A stretch of DNA of 64,000 nt from Fen-1231 sp035286465 (GCA_035286465.1 DATEDF010000071.1:38252-102251); one strand, 5' to 3'. Positions 1 to 8,854 are shown, counted from the stretch's first letter. Notes: generated from the sequence alone by a model not told the origin. Translations and numbers: made by a program.

Positions 1-36
1 TCCGCTGCGGTCGTAGAACGCGTGCGAGCATTGTGA
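1..36 (+). CDS. 3' end of an upstream coding region (partial)
   Basis: Frame 1 is open from the window edge and reads SAAVVERVRAL before a TGA at 34-36. It lies in the same orientation as the following sugar-biosynthesis genes, so it may be the last residues of a glycosyltransferase or other locus enzyme. Eleven residues are too few to identify a family, and the open frame could be chance. Confidence 0.3.
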   Translation, partial: SAAVVERVRAL

Positions 37-234
37 CGCCGGGTGAAAGATCGTAGGTTGAAGCCGCGCCATGCAAGGTGCCGAACTGCGCACTCCATCC
101 ACCATCGCGCACCGTCGCGCGAACGGAACCGGGAACTCATACAGCGCGGCGTCGGCGAGCGCGACGTCGAAGTGCCCTGCTGTCGTTGCAAAACGATAGC
201 GCGGGGATGTCCTTCACCTGGTTTCGAACTGAAT

Positions 235-1029
235 ATGGACCTTGGAATAGACGGCAAGACGGCGCTCGTCACCGGCGGAGCGCAAGGGATCGGAGCAGCC
301 ATCACCGAGGAGCTGCTGAGAGAAGGAGCGAGGGTATTCTTCACTTCGCGCAGTGAGGCCGCGATCGCCGAGCATCTGGCTCATCTAGGTCCGCTGGCGA
401 AAGCAGCCTCCGGAATCCTCTGTGAGCTCACGGAACCGGGCGGCGTGGCGGCAATCGACACAGACCTGCATACGGCGAGTCTGGAGATCGACATCCTGGT
501 CAACAATGCCGGCCACACGCTCGACATCACCGATCCATATTGCTCGATCGATGACTGGCGCAATGTCATGAGGCTGAACTTCGAAGTCGCGGTCGAACTC
601 GCGAACCTCATGATCCCGAATATGAAGCGACGAAGATGGGGCCGCATCGTCAACATCACGTCCTGTGCTGGTCTCGAGAACAGTGGGCCGGTCACGTTCA
701 GCGTTGCAAAGGCAGCATTGACCGCGTACACCAGATCGATGGGTCGGGTGTTGGCCACGGAGGAGCCTGGAGTCGTCATGAGCGCGGTTTTCCCCGGGGT
801 TGTCCTGACGAAGGGCGGACATTGGGAGAAGGTCCTTGCGACGAATCCGAAGCACGCCGAGACGTATCTCAAGGAGCGATGCCCCGCTGGCAGATTCGGC
901 AGCGTGGACGAGATCAGTCCGGTCGTTGCCTTCTATTGCTCGGAAAAGGCGTCGTTCAGTCACGGAGCGATAGTGCCGGTCGACGCGGGTCAGTCCAGGC
1001 ATTTCATGTACTTCAACTACCTGGAATAG
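235..1029 (+). CDS. SDR-family oxidoreductase with Phe in place of catalytic Tyr
   Basis: Classical short-chain dehydrogenase/reductase of 264 aa. The cofactor motif TGGAQGIG is at residues 13-20, NNAG at 90-93 and the catalytic-type Ser at 143. The active-site motif reads FSVAK, so Phe155 stands where Tyr is expected, while Lys159 is kept. The start ATG at 235 puts the Rossmann strand at the usual distance from the N-terminus; the open frame extends upstream to 43 but that part has no SDR similarity. The stop is 6 nt before the ThDP-enzyme gene, so the two are probably cotranscribed and act on the same sugar nucleotide or its product. Loss of the Tyr suggests either a reductase of altered mechanism or a structural role. 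The substrate is unknown. Confidence 0.85.
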   Translation: MDLGIDGKTALVTGGAQGIGAAITEELLREGARVFFTSRSEAAIAEHLAHLGPLAKAASGILCELTEPGGVAAIDTDLHTASLEIDILVNNAGHTLDITDPYCSIDDWRNVMRLNFEVAVELANLMIPNMKRRRWGRIVNITSCAGLENSGPVTFSVAKAALTAYTRSMGRVLATEEPGVVMSAVFPGVVLTKGGHWEKVLATNPKHAETYLKERCPAGRFGSVDEISPVVAFYCSEKASFSHGAIVPVDAGQSRHFMYFNYLE

Positions 1030-1035
1030 TCGCTC

Positions 1036-2790
1036 GTGAAAGTGTCAGACTATATCGCGAGCTTCCTGAAGTCGAAGGGAATAGGCCATGTCTTCGGCTT
1101 GCAGGGAGGCGCAGTCGTACACCTCTTCGACTCGATCGACAAGATACCCGGTCTGCAGGCGATCTACTGCCACCACGAGCAGGCCGCTGCCTTGGCGGCG
1201 GTCAGCTATTCAAGAGTCTCGGAGAACAACGGCGCCGTGATCGTTACAACTGGCCCCGGGGCGACCAACGCGCTCACCGGACTGCTCGCGGCGTGGCAGG
1301 ACTCCATCCCGTGTCTGTTCCTGTCCGGCCAGACAAGAAAGGAACACACGTCATACGGCCTCAAGGTCAGGCAGGTTGGAACGCAGGAGCTGAACATCGT
1401 CGACATCGTGAGGCCGATCACCAAGTACGCCAAGTTCATCAGCTCACTCGCAGGTCTCGAAGATGAGCTCGAACTTGCGTATCAGATCAGCGTGAGCGGC
1501 AGACCAGGACCCGTGTGGCTGGACATTCCCGTGAACCTGCAGTGGGAACATTTCGAGCCTCGGCGCCCGAGTCCGTCCGTGGTGGTCAACAGCGAAGGCG
1601 CCAGAGAGTTTTCTGAGGTGGCGCGTCATCTTCGAGCGGCACGCAAGCCGCTCGTTATCGCGGGCCATGGCATTAGGTCCGGGAAGGCTGTCGCCAAGTT
1701 CCGGGAGTTCATCACACGCTTGAACGTTCCGTTCGTCACGACCTGGACGGCAGCTGATTTCCTGCCGACGAGCCATGCGCTCAACACCGGTATTCTCGGC
1801 ATCAGCGGGCAACGAGGTGCCAACAAGGCCGTCCATAGCGCCGACCTCTTACTCGTACTTGGGAGTCACCTGTCGATACCGCAAACATCGACGCTGTTTG
1901 ATCAGTTTGCACCGGACGCCAAGAAGATCGTCATCGACATAGATAGGGATCAATTAGAGAATCTGAACGTCAAGGTCGAGTTGCCGGTCGTGGCAGACGT
2001 CGGCGTCTTCTTTGATTGGGTCAAGGCCTACGCGTTGGAGATCAGTGTCGAACGAGATTGGCTGGCTTCCTGCAAGTCGTTCAAGGAAATGAATAGCGTC
2101 TCCAGCGGGCTTCGGAAGACAGGGAGCAAGACCTCAGCTGGTGTGAACTCTTACGTGTTCAACGATCTGTTGACGCGATGTCTCCCAGAGAATGTGTGCC
2201 TCGTCATCGACGGCGGTGGAACCGCGCTGTACACGGGCTTCCAAAGCAGCCAGATCCGCGACACACAGCGGCTGGTCTGCTCCTCCAGCATGTCGGCGAT
2301 GGGAAGCGGCCTCCCCGAGAGCGTCGGCGCGTGCCTCGCGAACAAGAGGCGACTGACGACCTGTTTGATCGGCGATGGCAGCTTCTTGATCAACGTACAA
2401 GAGCTGCAGACGATCGTTCATCACCGACTCCCCATCAAGGTTTTTGTGCTGAACAACAATGGATATCTGGCAATTCGGCACACCCAAGCGGCGTTTCTCG
2501 AACAACGCTATGCGGGCACCCACCGTGACTGGGGAGTGTCGTTCCCGGCCATCAAGAAGGTAGCGGCTGCCTTTGATATTCCATTTTTCAGGGTCGCCCG
2601 TGAAGCGACGGCTCGCAAGGTGATAACCGACGTCCTGAAGGTCAAGGGCCCAGCGATCTGCGAAGTGGTGGTGCCAGACGACCAGGAAATGCTCTTCAAG
2701 CAAGGCTTCAGGCGCAACGCCAATGGTACCTTTTCACCAGTTGCGCTGGGGGAGATGTGGCCTTTCACGGACACATTCTCTTCGACCTGA
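1036..2790 (+). CDS. ThDP-dependent enzyme, acetolactate synthase-like
   Basis: 584 aa with the three-domain layout of the acetohydroxyacid synthase/pyruvate oxidase superfamily. The N-terminal PYR domain has the ylide-activating Glu48 in HHEQAA; a central TPP domain follows; the C-terminal PP domain carries GDG at 446-448 and NNN at 473-475, the ThDP/Mg motif. It starts with GTG, 6 nt after the SDR stop. No small regulatory subunit (IlvN) is nearby and the neighbours are NDP-sugar enzymes, so a biosynthetic AHAS role is unlikely. The family precedent in such loci is YerE, which adds a two-carbon unit from pyruvate to a CDP-keto-deoxysugar before reduction; the adjacent SDR would fit as the reductase. 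That role is inference. Codon and base composition look less GC-rich than the genes to the right. Confidence 0.85.
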   Translation: MKVSDYIASFLKSKGIGHVFGLQGGAVVHLFDSIDKIPGLQAIYCHHEQAAALAAVSYSRVSENNGAVIVTTGPGATNALTGLLAAWQDSIPCLFLSGQTRKEHTSYGLKVRQVGTQELNIVDIVRPITKYAKFISSLAGLEDELELAYQISVSGRPGPVWLDIPVNLQWEHFEPRRPSPSVVVNSEGAREFSEVARHLRAARKPLVIAGHGIRSGKAVAKFREFITRLNVPFVTTWTAADFLPTSHALNTGILGISGQRGANKAVHSADLLLVLGSHLSIPQTSTLFDQFAPDAKKIVIDIDRDQLENLNVKVELPVVADVGVFFDWVKAYALEISVERDWLASCKSFKEMNSVSSGLRKTGSKTSAGVNSYVFNDLLTRCLPENVCLVIDGGGTALYTGFQSSQIRDTQRLVCSSSMSAMGSGLPESVGACLANKRRLTTCLIGDGSFLINVQELQTIVHHRLPIKVFVLNNNGYLAIRHTQAAFLEQRYAGTHRDWGVSFPAIKKVAAAFDIPFFRVAREATARKVITDVLKVKGPAICEVVVPDDQEMLFKQGFRRNANGTFSPVALGEMWPFTDTFSST

Positions 2791-2797
2791 ATCCAGT

Positions 2798-2908
2798 GTG
2801 AAGGAGGGCTGCTTTTCACTGCGTGAGGATCACTTCTACAGCATTCCGGCGGAGGACCTGGAACGCATCCGGCAAGCCGAGAGCGAGTTCCCTCCGCTCA
2901 ATCGCTGA
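2798..2908 (+). pseudogene. short open frame, possible 3' gene remnant
   Basis: A 36-codon frame opens with GTG 8 nt after the ThDP-enzyme stop and reads through an acidic, helix-like sequence (AEDLERIRQAESEF) to a TGA at 2906-2908. The composition looks protein-like, but I recognise no family. It may be the C-terminal stub of a deleted gene at the junction between the plus-strand and minus-strand halves of the locus, or chance. Confidence 0.25.
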
Positions 2909-2921
2909 GCGACAACACTCC

Positions 2922-3920
2922 TTACGGCTTATGCAGGTACACCTGCGGCTGTGTGTTCAGCGCCTCGTAGAAGCGGTCGACCCACGCGATGGTGTCTTCG
3001 AGCCCCTGCTCCAGCGAGATCCGCTCGGTCCAACCCAGCTCCCGCCGGACCTTCGTGCTGTCCAGACGGTAGGCGGAGTCGTTTCCCGGCCGCTCGGCGG
3101 CCATCTCCACGCAATCCTCGAACTTCGCGCCGAGTCGCTCGCAGATCATTCCCACCACCCGGCGGATGCTCACCTGCCTGTCGGTCGCGATGTGATAGGC
3201 CTCTCCCGGCCGACCCTCGCGCGCCGCGACGGAGGTGGCCTCCGAGACGTCACGCATGTGAATGAACGACCGCTCTGAGACACCGCCGCCCTGAAGCTGC
3301 AGCTTCCGGCCGCTCCTCACCGACAGGATCGTTCGCGGGATGATCCGGTAGAGCCCTTGCCCGGGGCCGAACACGTTGGCAGCCCGCGTGAACACGACGG
3401 GAAACCCGTACTGGGTGAAGTACGTGCGCAGGCTCATGTCGGCGGCCGCACGCGACACGGCGTAGGGTGTGCTCGGGTTGAACGGCGCGTCCTCGCGCAC
3501 GAACCCGCTGGTGCTGCCGTAGACCTCGGGCGTCGTGACGTGCACGTACTTCCTCAGGAACTCCATCTGGCGCAGCCGCTCGTGCAGGCGAACCGTCGAG
3601 ACGACGTTCGTGGTGAACCAGTGCTCGGGGTGCTCCCAGCTCTCGGCGACCATACTCTGCGCCGCGAAGTTCACGATGTATCGCGGCCGCTCATTCCTCA
3701 CGAGCGCGTCAATCGCATCGAGGTCCCGGTTGATGTCCAACCTGGCAAAGCGGAAGTTCGCGTCGAGACCAGACCACCGGTACGGAAGGAACGCGGCGTG
3801 AGGCTCCTCCGACCGGCTCACGCCGATCACCGCTGCACCCTGACCGAGGATGTGATCGACAAACGTCGCGCCGGAGAACGAGTTGCTGCCTAGCACGAGG
3901 AACAGCTCCCGGCCCGCCAC
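2922..3920 (-). CDS. NAD-dependent sugar-nucleotide 4,6-dehydratase/epimerase, RmlB-like
   Basis: Extended SDR of 332 aa when started at GTG 3920, which overlaps the upstream stop as TAGTG; a longer frame to 3956 would intrude into the isomerase gene. The nucleotide motif GSNSFSG is at residues 11-17. In the region matching the RmlB TDE active site it reads TTPEVYG (about 129-135), so Asp is replaced by Pro while Glu stays. The YxxxK motif reads YAVSR, with Tyr153 and Arg157. The remaining landmarks (RAANVFGPGQ, SFIHMRDV, TKVRRELGW) are typical of dTDP-glucose 4,6-dehydratase relatives. It probably acts on an NDP-hexose or NDP-heptose of this locus. It is the last gene of the minus-strand operon. 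Confidence 0.85.
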   Translation of the reverse strand: MAGRELFLVLGSNSFSGATFVDHILGQGAAVIGVSRSEEPHAAFLPYRWSGLDANFRFARLDINRDLDAIDALVRNERPRYIVNFAAQSMVAESWEHPEHWFTTNVVSTVRLHERLRQMEFLRKYVHVTTPEVYGSTSGFVREDAPFNPSTPYAVSRAAADMSLRTYFTQYGFPVVFTRAANVFGPGQGLYRIIPRTILSVRSGRKLQLQGGGVSERSFIHMRDVSEATSVAAREGRPGEAYHIATDRQVSIRRVVGMICERLGAKFEDCVEMAAERPGNDSAYRLDSTKVRRELGWTERISLEQGLEDTIAWVDRFYEALNTQPQVYLHKP

Positions 3921-4513
3921 TATGGCTCCGAGGCGGGCTGGTTGCGGTAGAGCCACTGCATGACGGCGTGGCCTACGATGAGCTGCATGTCTTCGGCGAT
4001 CTGCATGTCATCCACCGCGACGTGGATCGCCACGTCGGCCATCGCCTTGGCGCGGCCACCGGAGTAGCCGACGATCGCAAAGCTCCTGACCGACATTGCC
4101 TTCGCCTGCTCGATCGCCCTGAGGATGTTCGGGGAGTTGCCGCTGCCCGAGAGCACGACGAGCACGTCGCCGGCACGGGCCAGCACCGCGAGCTGCATCG
4201 CGAAGACCTCATCGTAGCCCTCGTCGTTCGCGAGGCAAGTGAGCGTTGCGGGGTTCGCCGGCAGCGCCGTAACGCGTAGCCCCGATCCCCGTGCGTTCGA
4301 GACGGGGTAGAGGAAGTCGTTCGCCAGGTGCATCGCGTTGGCGGCGCTGCCGCCATTGCCGCACAGGAACACGTTGCGCCCTGTGCTCCAGCAGTCGCGC
4401 AGCTCGTCGGCCAGGCGCTCGACGCCCGACCAATCCTGCCGCGCCAGCACCTCGCGGAGGCGCGCGGCATAGTCGGCCGCGGCGGCACGAAGGCCATGCG
4501 GCGCGGAGGTCAC
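3920..4513 (-). CDS. SIS-domain phosphoheptose isomerase-like protein
   Basis: 197 aa SIS-fold protein of the GmhA type, which converts sedoheptulose 7-phosphate to D-glycero-D-manno-heptose 7-phosphate. The sugar-phosphate loop CGNGGSA is at residues 51-57 with His62 following, and SGSGNSPN forms the second phosphate site. The GTG start at 4513 overlaps the preceding TGA (GTGA), which is why I prefer it to an upstream start at 4537. Its neighbours are an epimerase and an HldE-type kinase/nucleotidyltransferase, consistent with supply of an NDP-heptose. A second, closer GmhA homologue lies at 30086-30664, so this copy is probably locus-dedicated. Confidence 0.85.
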   Translation of the reverse strand: MTSAPHGLRAAAADYAARLREVLARQDWSGVERLADELRDCWSTGRNVFLCGNGGSAANAMHLANDFLYPVSNARGSGLRVTALPANPATLTCLANDEGYDEVFAMQLAVLARAGDVLVVLSGSGNSPNILRAIEQAKAMSVRSFAIVGYSGGRAKAMADVAIHVAVDDMQIAEDMQLIVGHAVMQWLYRNQPASEP

Positions 4514-5448
4514 TTGAGCACCTCGCGCTGCATCCACTTGAGATTGTAGAAGCGATCCTCGTCCTTGAGCTGCCCCGCCCGGTATTTCGCGCTCAGCTCC
4601 TGAATCGCGTCGTTCACGGTCTTCTTCGGCCGAAAACCCGTGGCCAGCAGTCTATCCGAGTTGATCCGGTAGGAGCGCGGGTCGTTTGACGCGCTGACGA
4701 CGATCTCCGCGGGCACGTGTTTCGAGATCCTGCGGGCGATGTCCATGATCGAGAGATTCTCAAACCCGGCGTTGTAGATACCCGTGTGCTCATGGTGCTG
4801 AAGCATGAACAGGTACACGTCGGTGATGTCGTCAATGTGGATGTTCGGCCGCGTCTGCGAGCCCCCCAGAACGGTGATCCGGCCGTTGGTCAACGCCTGC
4901 ATCGTCAGCATGTTCACCGACAGGTCCAGGCGCATGCGCGGCGAGAAGCCACAGACCGTGGCCGGCCGGATGATCTGCACCGACATCTGGCCCGCGTAGC
5001 TGAGCAGCACGCGCTCCGCGACCATCTTCGTCTTGTTGTACTCCGAGATCGGCTCGAGATCGAGATTCTCGGTCACCTGCGCCTCTTCCTTCACTCCGTA
5101 CACACTGCCGGAGGACGCGTAGAGGAATTGCCGGATGCCCGCGCGGGCGGCCTTGTCCGCCAGCCGCATGGTCGCGAGCGCGCTCACCTCCCACGTGAGC
5201 TTCGGATTCAGGTCGCCGCACGGATCGTTCGCGATCGACGCGAGATGGATGATGGCATCGACGCCTTCGAGGTCGATCGCCCCGACATCCCGCACGTCGG
5301 CCTCGATCGTCGTGAGGGCCGGATGCGCCTGGAGGAAGTTCCCAAACCACATGATGTCCAGGCCGACCACCTCGTGACCGGCATTCAGGAGTTTCGGGAC
5401 GAGCATCGTGCCCTTGTATCCGCACGCCCCCGTGACCAGCAACCTCAT
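4510..5448 (-). CDS. NAD-dependent epimerase/dehydratase
   Basis: 312 aa extended SDR. The nucleotide-binding GACGYKG is at residues 7-13, the catalytic Ser lies in YASSGSVYG, and the Tyr/Lys pair lies in YNKTK. A domain for NDP-sugar recognition follows (RPNIHIDDITDVY). The N-terminus (MRLLVTGACGYKG) begins directly with the first Rossmann strand, supporting the ATG at 5448. It overlaps the isomerase gene by 4 nt and follows the HldE-like gene by 40 nt. Sitting between an isomerase and a heptose kinase/nucleotidyltransferase, it most likely remodels an NDP-heptose or related sugar. The exact stereochemistry cannot be read from sequence. Confidence 0.85.
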   Translation of the reverse strand: MRLLVTGACGYKGTMLVPKLLNAGHEVVGLDIMWFGNFLQAHPALTTIEADVRDVGAIDLEGVDAIIHLASIANDPCGDLNPKLTWEVSALATMRLADKAARAGIRQFLYASSGSVYGVKEEAQVTENLDLEPISEYNKTKMVAERVLLSYAGQMSVQIIRPATVCGFSPRMRLDLSVNMLTMQALTNGRITVLGGSQTRPNIHIDDITDVYLFMLQHHEHTGIYNAGFENLSIMDIARRISKHVPAEIVVSASNDPRSYRINSDRLLATGFRPKKTVNDAIQELSAKYRAGQLKDEDRFYNLKWMQREVLK

Positions 5449-5488
5449 TCGTGCGGCCTCATGTGCATGACCGGGTTGTACGCCCTCT

Positions 5489-7021
5489 TCATTTAAGGAG
5501 CGCGTGTACGGCCTTGGTCAGACTCACGCGATTGAGCGTCGAGCGGTTACCGAGGTCGGCCACCATCTGGGCGCCCGCCAGGTTCGCCAGCAGAGCGACG
5601 ACGTCCCACGGTGCTCCGGCCGCGACCAGCGGTCCTGTCAATGCCAGCACGGCATCGCCGGCGCCGACGCGGTCGGTCACGTGCGTTGCGAGCGCCGGCG
5701 CCTCGACGACGTCGTCGGGCAGCGTGCAGTGCACGGTACCTGACCGCCCGCGGGTGATGGTGAATTTCTCGCACCGCACTCTCGCCGCCAGGACGGCGAC
5801 CAGCTCGCGCCAGCCCGCGTGCATCGCACGAGCTTCGAGATGGACCTCGTGACTTGCCATGCAGACGTAGTCGGCACGCGGGTACTTGCTGATCGTGTTG
5901 AAGCCGCGGTTACCGGCATTTGCCTGCGTGTTCACCACGAGAAAGCGTGGAGACGCCACCAGCGCATCCACCACGCCGCCGGAGATCATGCCATGGCCGT
6001 AGTCTGCCACGATGATGACATCCGCACCTGCGCATTCGCGTCGCACGGATTCCACCACTTCCTGCTGGTCGGCGGAGGAGGAGTCATGTTCGTCCATGAC
6101 GTACATCTCGAACATCCGCACGCCCGTGTACGCATCCACGAAACGCCGTTTCGCGATCGTCGGCGCGTTGTGCCGCGTCGTGAAACTCGCCTTGACCGTC
6201 GGTGCGAGGTGCTCGCGGACGAAGTCCTCACGACGATCCGTCTCTCCGAGCTGACCGACGAGGTGCACGGTGCAGCCCAGGCCGGCAACGTGGTTCGCAA
6301 CCGCAAGACTGCCACCGGCGTAGCGTTCGATGGATCGGTGCCTGAAGGCGAGGATGGGATCTTTCGTGGACTTCCCCAGCCCCTCGCAGAATGAGTACTC
6401 ATCCACGATGGGTTCTCCGACCACCGCCACCTTCAACTCCGACGCGCGATCGAGCCATTCGAGCACTTCACCGGCCGTTCGCCTCCGGCGAAACTCGCCC
6501 AGCCAGCTCTCGACCTCAGGCGGAAAGACGTCAAAATGCGTGTTGATCAGGTGTGAACTCGAGAAGACGATCTCGTCGGTGAAGCGCATCTGGCCGCCGA
6601 CGGCGAGCACCGCCTGCTCCTCCTCGTAGATCTTGCCCGTTGGGTCGTCATCGCGCCGGACGTAATCGCTGCCCTTGACATAGAAATCCGGTTTCAGTGA
6701 CTTGATCAACTCCGTCGCCGTCTCCGCATTGTTGATGCAGACGTAGTCAACCGCAGTGATCGCCGCGAGAAACTCGGCACGGAGCGACTCGTTGAATGCC
6801 GGACGGCCTGGTCCCTTGTTGACGAAGCGATCGGCCGTGATCGTCACGACGAGGACATCGGCAAGCTCACTTGCGGCCTTGAGATGTCGAACGTGACCGG
6901 GATGCAGGACGTCGAAAACACCGTGACAATGGGCGACCCGCCGGCCCGCGGCCCTGTGCTGACCCAGGGCGGTGACCAGATCCCGAAGGGAGAGGATCTT
7001 TCCCGGATTCGGACTATTCAT
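5489..7021 (-). CDS. Nucleotidyltransferase-PfkB kinase fusion, HldE-like with reversed domains
   Basis: 510 aa bifunctional protein. Residues about 25-160 form a cytidylyltransferase-type domain with HPGH at 40-43 (context GVFDVLHPGH). Residues about 190-510 form a PfkB/ribokinase-type kinase ending in the anion-hole motif GAGD at 453-456. In E. coli HldE the kinase is N-terminal and the adenylyltransferase C-terminal; here the order is reversed. With the GmhA-like gene it could take heptose 7-phosphate to an NDP-heptose, but no GmhB phosphatase or HldD epimerase is visible nearby, so those steps must lie elsewhere or the product differs. The 42 nt gap to the upstream ABC gene suggests one operon. 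Confidence 0.88.
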   Translation of the reverse strand: MNSPNPGKILSLRDLVTALGQHRAAGRRVAHCHGVFDVLHPGHVRHLKAASELADVLVVTITADRFVNKGPGRPAFNESLRAEFLAAITAVDYVCINNAETATELIKSLKPDFYVKGSDYVRRDDDPTGKIYEEEQAVLAVGGQMRFTDEIVFSSSHLINTHFDVFPPEVESWLGEFRRRRTAGEVLEWLDRASELKVAVVGEPIVDEYSFCEGLGKSTKDPILAFRHRSIERYAGGSLAVANHVAGLGCTVHLVGQLGETDRREDFVREHLAPTVKASFTTRHNAPTIAKRRFVDAYTGVRMFEMYVMDEHDSSSADQQEVVESVRRECAGADVIIVADYGHGMISGGVVDALVASPRFLVVNTQANAGNRGFNTISKYPRADYVCMASHEVHLEARAMHAGWRELVAVLAARVRCEKFTITRGRSGTVHCTLPDDVVEAPALATHVTDRVGAGDAVLALTGPLVAAGAPWDVVALLANLAGAQMVADLGNRSTLNRVSLTKAVHALLK

Positions 7022-7063
7022 GGCGGACCTGTGCGTCGTCCCGGATGACGCCGAACTCGCGCC

Positions 7064-8854
7064 TCATGTCTGAACCTCGGTAACCGACCTTCCCGCGTGA
7101 TGCCTCGCGTCGGGACCGCTCTCCTGGGTGACTCTGCCGTGCTCCAACCGGTAGAGCCGGCCGCACTCCGCGACCGTGGAGAGCCGGTGCGCCACGATCA
7201 GGATGGTCTTGGTCCCTTGCAGGGCCGTCACCGCCTTCATCACGTCGCGCTCGGTAGCGCCGTCGAGCGAACTGGTCGCCTCATCCAGGACCAGCACGGC
7301 AGGGTCGTGATAGAGCGCCCGGGCAATCCCGATGCGCTGGCGCTGTCCGCCGGAGAGTCGGATGCCGCGCTCGCCGACCAAGGTCTCCAGCCCGTCGGGG
7401 AGACTTGCGACGAATTCCTCGAGTTGTGCCGCCGTGATGGCGCGCTTGACCGCCGCATCGTCGATCTGAGCATCGGAAAGGCCGAAGGCGACATTGCGCC
7501 TGAGCGTATCGTCCGTCAGGTAAATGGATTGCGGAACGTAGCCGATCTGGTCCTGCCAGGCGCGCGGATTCCGGTGAATGTCCTGCCCATCCACCTCGAC
7601 CCGGCCGCCGCCCGGCGTGAGCAGTCCAAGGATCACGTCCACAAGCGTGCTTTTCCCCGAGCCGCTGGGGCCGGTGAAGCCGACCGATTCGCCTTTCCTG
7701 ACGCGGATGGAAAGGCCGTTCAGCGCGGGGGCTGCGGCGCCGGGGTAGCTGTACACGATGTCGGAGAGGCGAATGTCGGTTTGAAACGCGGTTCGATCTG
7801 CCGGGGCGAACGGCTGCGACCCTTGTGAGCTCAGTTCAGGCTCGCCGAGCCCGAGTTCGTCGTGAAGAGTGTCGATGACCGGCAGGCAGTATCGCAGGGA
7901 CTGTACGGCGACCAACAATCGGTTCATCGACGGTATCAGCCTGAAGGCCGCGGCGGCAAAGAGCCCCAGTGTCGGCACGATGGCGGCCATGTTTCGTCCC
8001 AGGGCCAGCATACTCAGGACGAGCGTGGCCAAGCCCGCCACCGCGAGCAGCTCCAGCCACAAGCGCGGGAGTTGCTGGATCGTGACTTGCCGGCGACCCA
8101 CCCGCGCACTCGCGATGTTGTGCAAGTCGTACCGCTCCAGGAAGTCCTTCTCCCGGCCGAGCAACTTCACTTCCTTCGCGCCGCCGAGCCCCTGCTGGAG
8201 GTGGAGGATCCGCAATCCCTGGTGAAGCTGCCGCTCCAACCCCCAGCGAGCGATCCAGGCACCCGTGACGCCGTGGAACACCCACGCGGCAGCGCCGACG
8301 ACCAGCACTACGATCAGCGCGCCCAGGGGCTCGACTATCAACAGCAACGTGCACAGGCTCAGCACCACCAGCCCCTCGGCCATCACGACCATCGCGGGCA
8401 AGATGACGTTGAACGTGAACTGGTCTACTTCAAAGAGAGCGTTCTGAATCAGTTGGGCTGAGTTGCGCTGCAGGTGAAAGGTGTAGGGCTGGCGCAGGTA
8501 TATCGCGAACAGACGCTGCGAGAGGCGCACCTGTCCGTCAAACGCGAAACGCGCCTGCCGCCAACCGAGAAAGGCCAGGTACAGCGCCTTGATGAGGTAC
8601 ACGGCCACGAGCGCAAGCATGCCGCCGGCGACGATCTGGCTTTGCGTCGGCGTCCCGAACACCGCGATCACGGACTGCATCGTGGGGAGACGCGCAGCCA
8701 CGTCCTCTTGCGTCAGCAACGTCATGGCGGGAATCACGAGGCCGATCCCGAGAGTCTCCAGCACCATGCCGATGAGCATCAATCCCAGCAGCACCGCAGC
8801 CGACCTGCGCTCGGCAACGGTGAGCAGTGAGTAGATCTTCCTCGCGGTTTTCAC
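7064..8854 (-). CDS. ABC transporter, fused membrane and ATPase domains, PglK-like flippase
   Basis: 596 aa half-transporter. Six hydrophobic segments lie in the first about 320 residues, then an ATPase domain with Walker A GPSGSGKST near residue 395, signature LSGGQRQR, Walker B VLVLDEATSSLD and H-loop VAHRLST. The fused TMD-NBD layout and the sugar-locus setting match PglK/MsbA-type flippases that turn lipid-linked oligosaccharides across the inner membrane. The GTG start at 8854 overlaps the epimerase stop (GTGA); an upstream start at 8878 is also possible. No Wzx or Wzy is seen in the window, so this protein is the only candidate flippase here. Confidence 0.88.
   Translation of the reverse strand: MKTARKIYSLLTVAERRSAAVLLGLMLIGMVLETLGIGLVIPAMTLLTQEDVAARLPTMQSVIAVFGTPTQSQIVAGGMLALVAVYLIKALYLAFLGWRQARFAFDGQVRLSQRLFAIYLRQPYTFHLQRNSAQLIQNALFEVDQFTFNVILPAMVVMAEGLVVLSLCTLLLIVEPLGALIVVLVVGAAAWVFHGVTGAWIARWGLERQLHQGLRILHLQQGLGGAKEVKLLGREKDFLERYDLHNIASARVGRRQVTIQQLPRLWLELLAVAGLATLVLSMLALGRNMAAIVPTLGLFAAAAFRLIPSMNRLLVAVQSLRYCLPVIDTLHDELGLGEPELSSQGSQPFAPADRTAFQTDIRLSDIVYSYPGAAAPALNGLSIRVRKGESVGFTGPSGSGKSTLVDVILGLLTPGGGRVEVDGQDIHRNPRAWQDQIGYVPQSIYLTDDTLRRNVAFGLSDAQIDDAAVKRAITAAQLEEFVASLPDGLETLVGERGIRLSGGQRQRIGIARALYHDPAVLVLDEATSSLDGATERDVMKAVTALQGTKTILIVAHRLSTVAECGRLYRLEHGRVTQESGPDARHHAGRSVTEVQT

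Noticed and set aside
1036..2790. Housekeeping acetolactate synthase large subunit (ilvB)
   Set aside because: No ilvN, ilvC or other branched-chain amino acid gene is adjacent; the setting is NDP-sugar metabolism.
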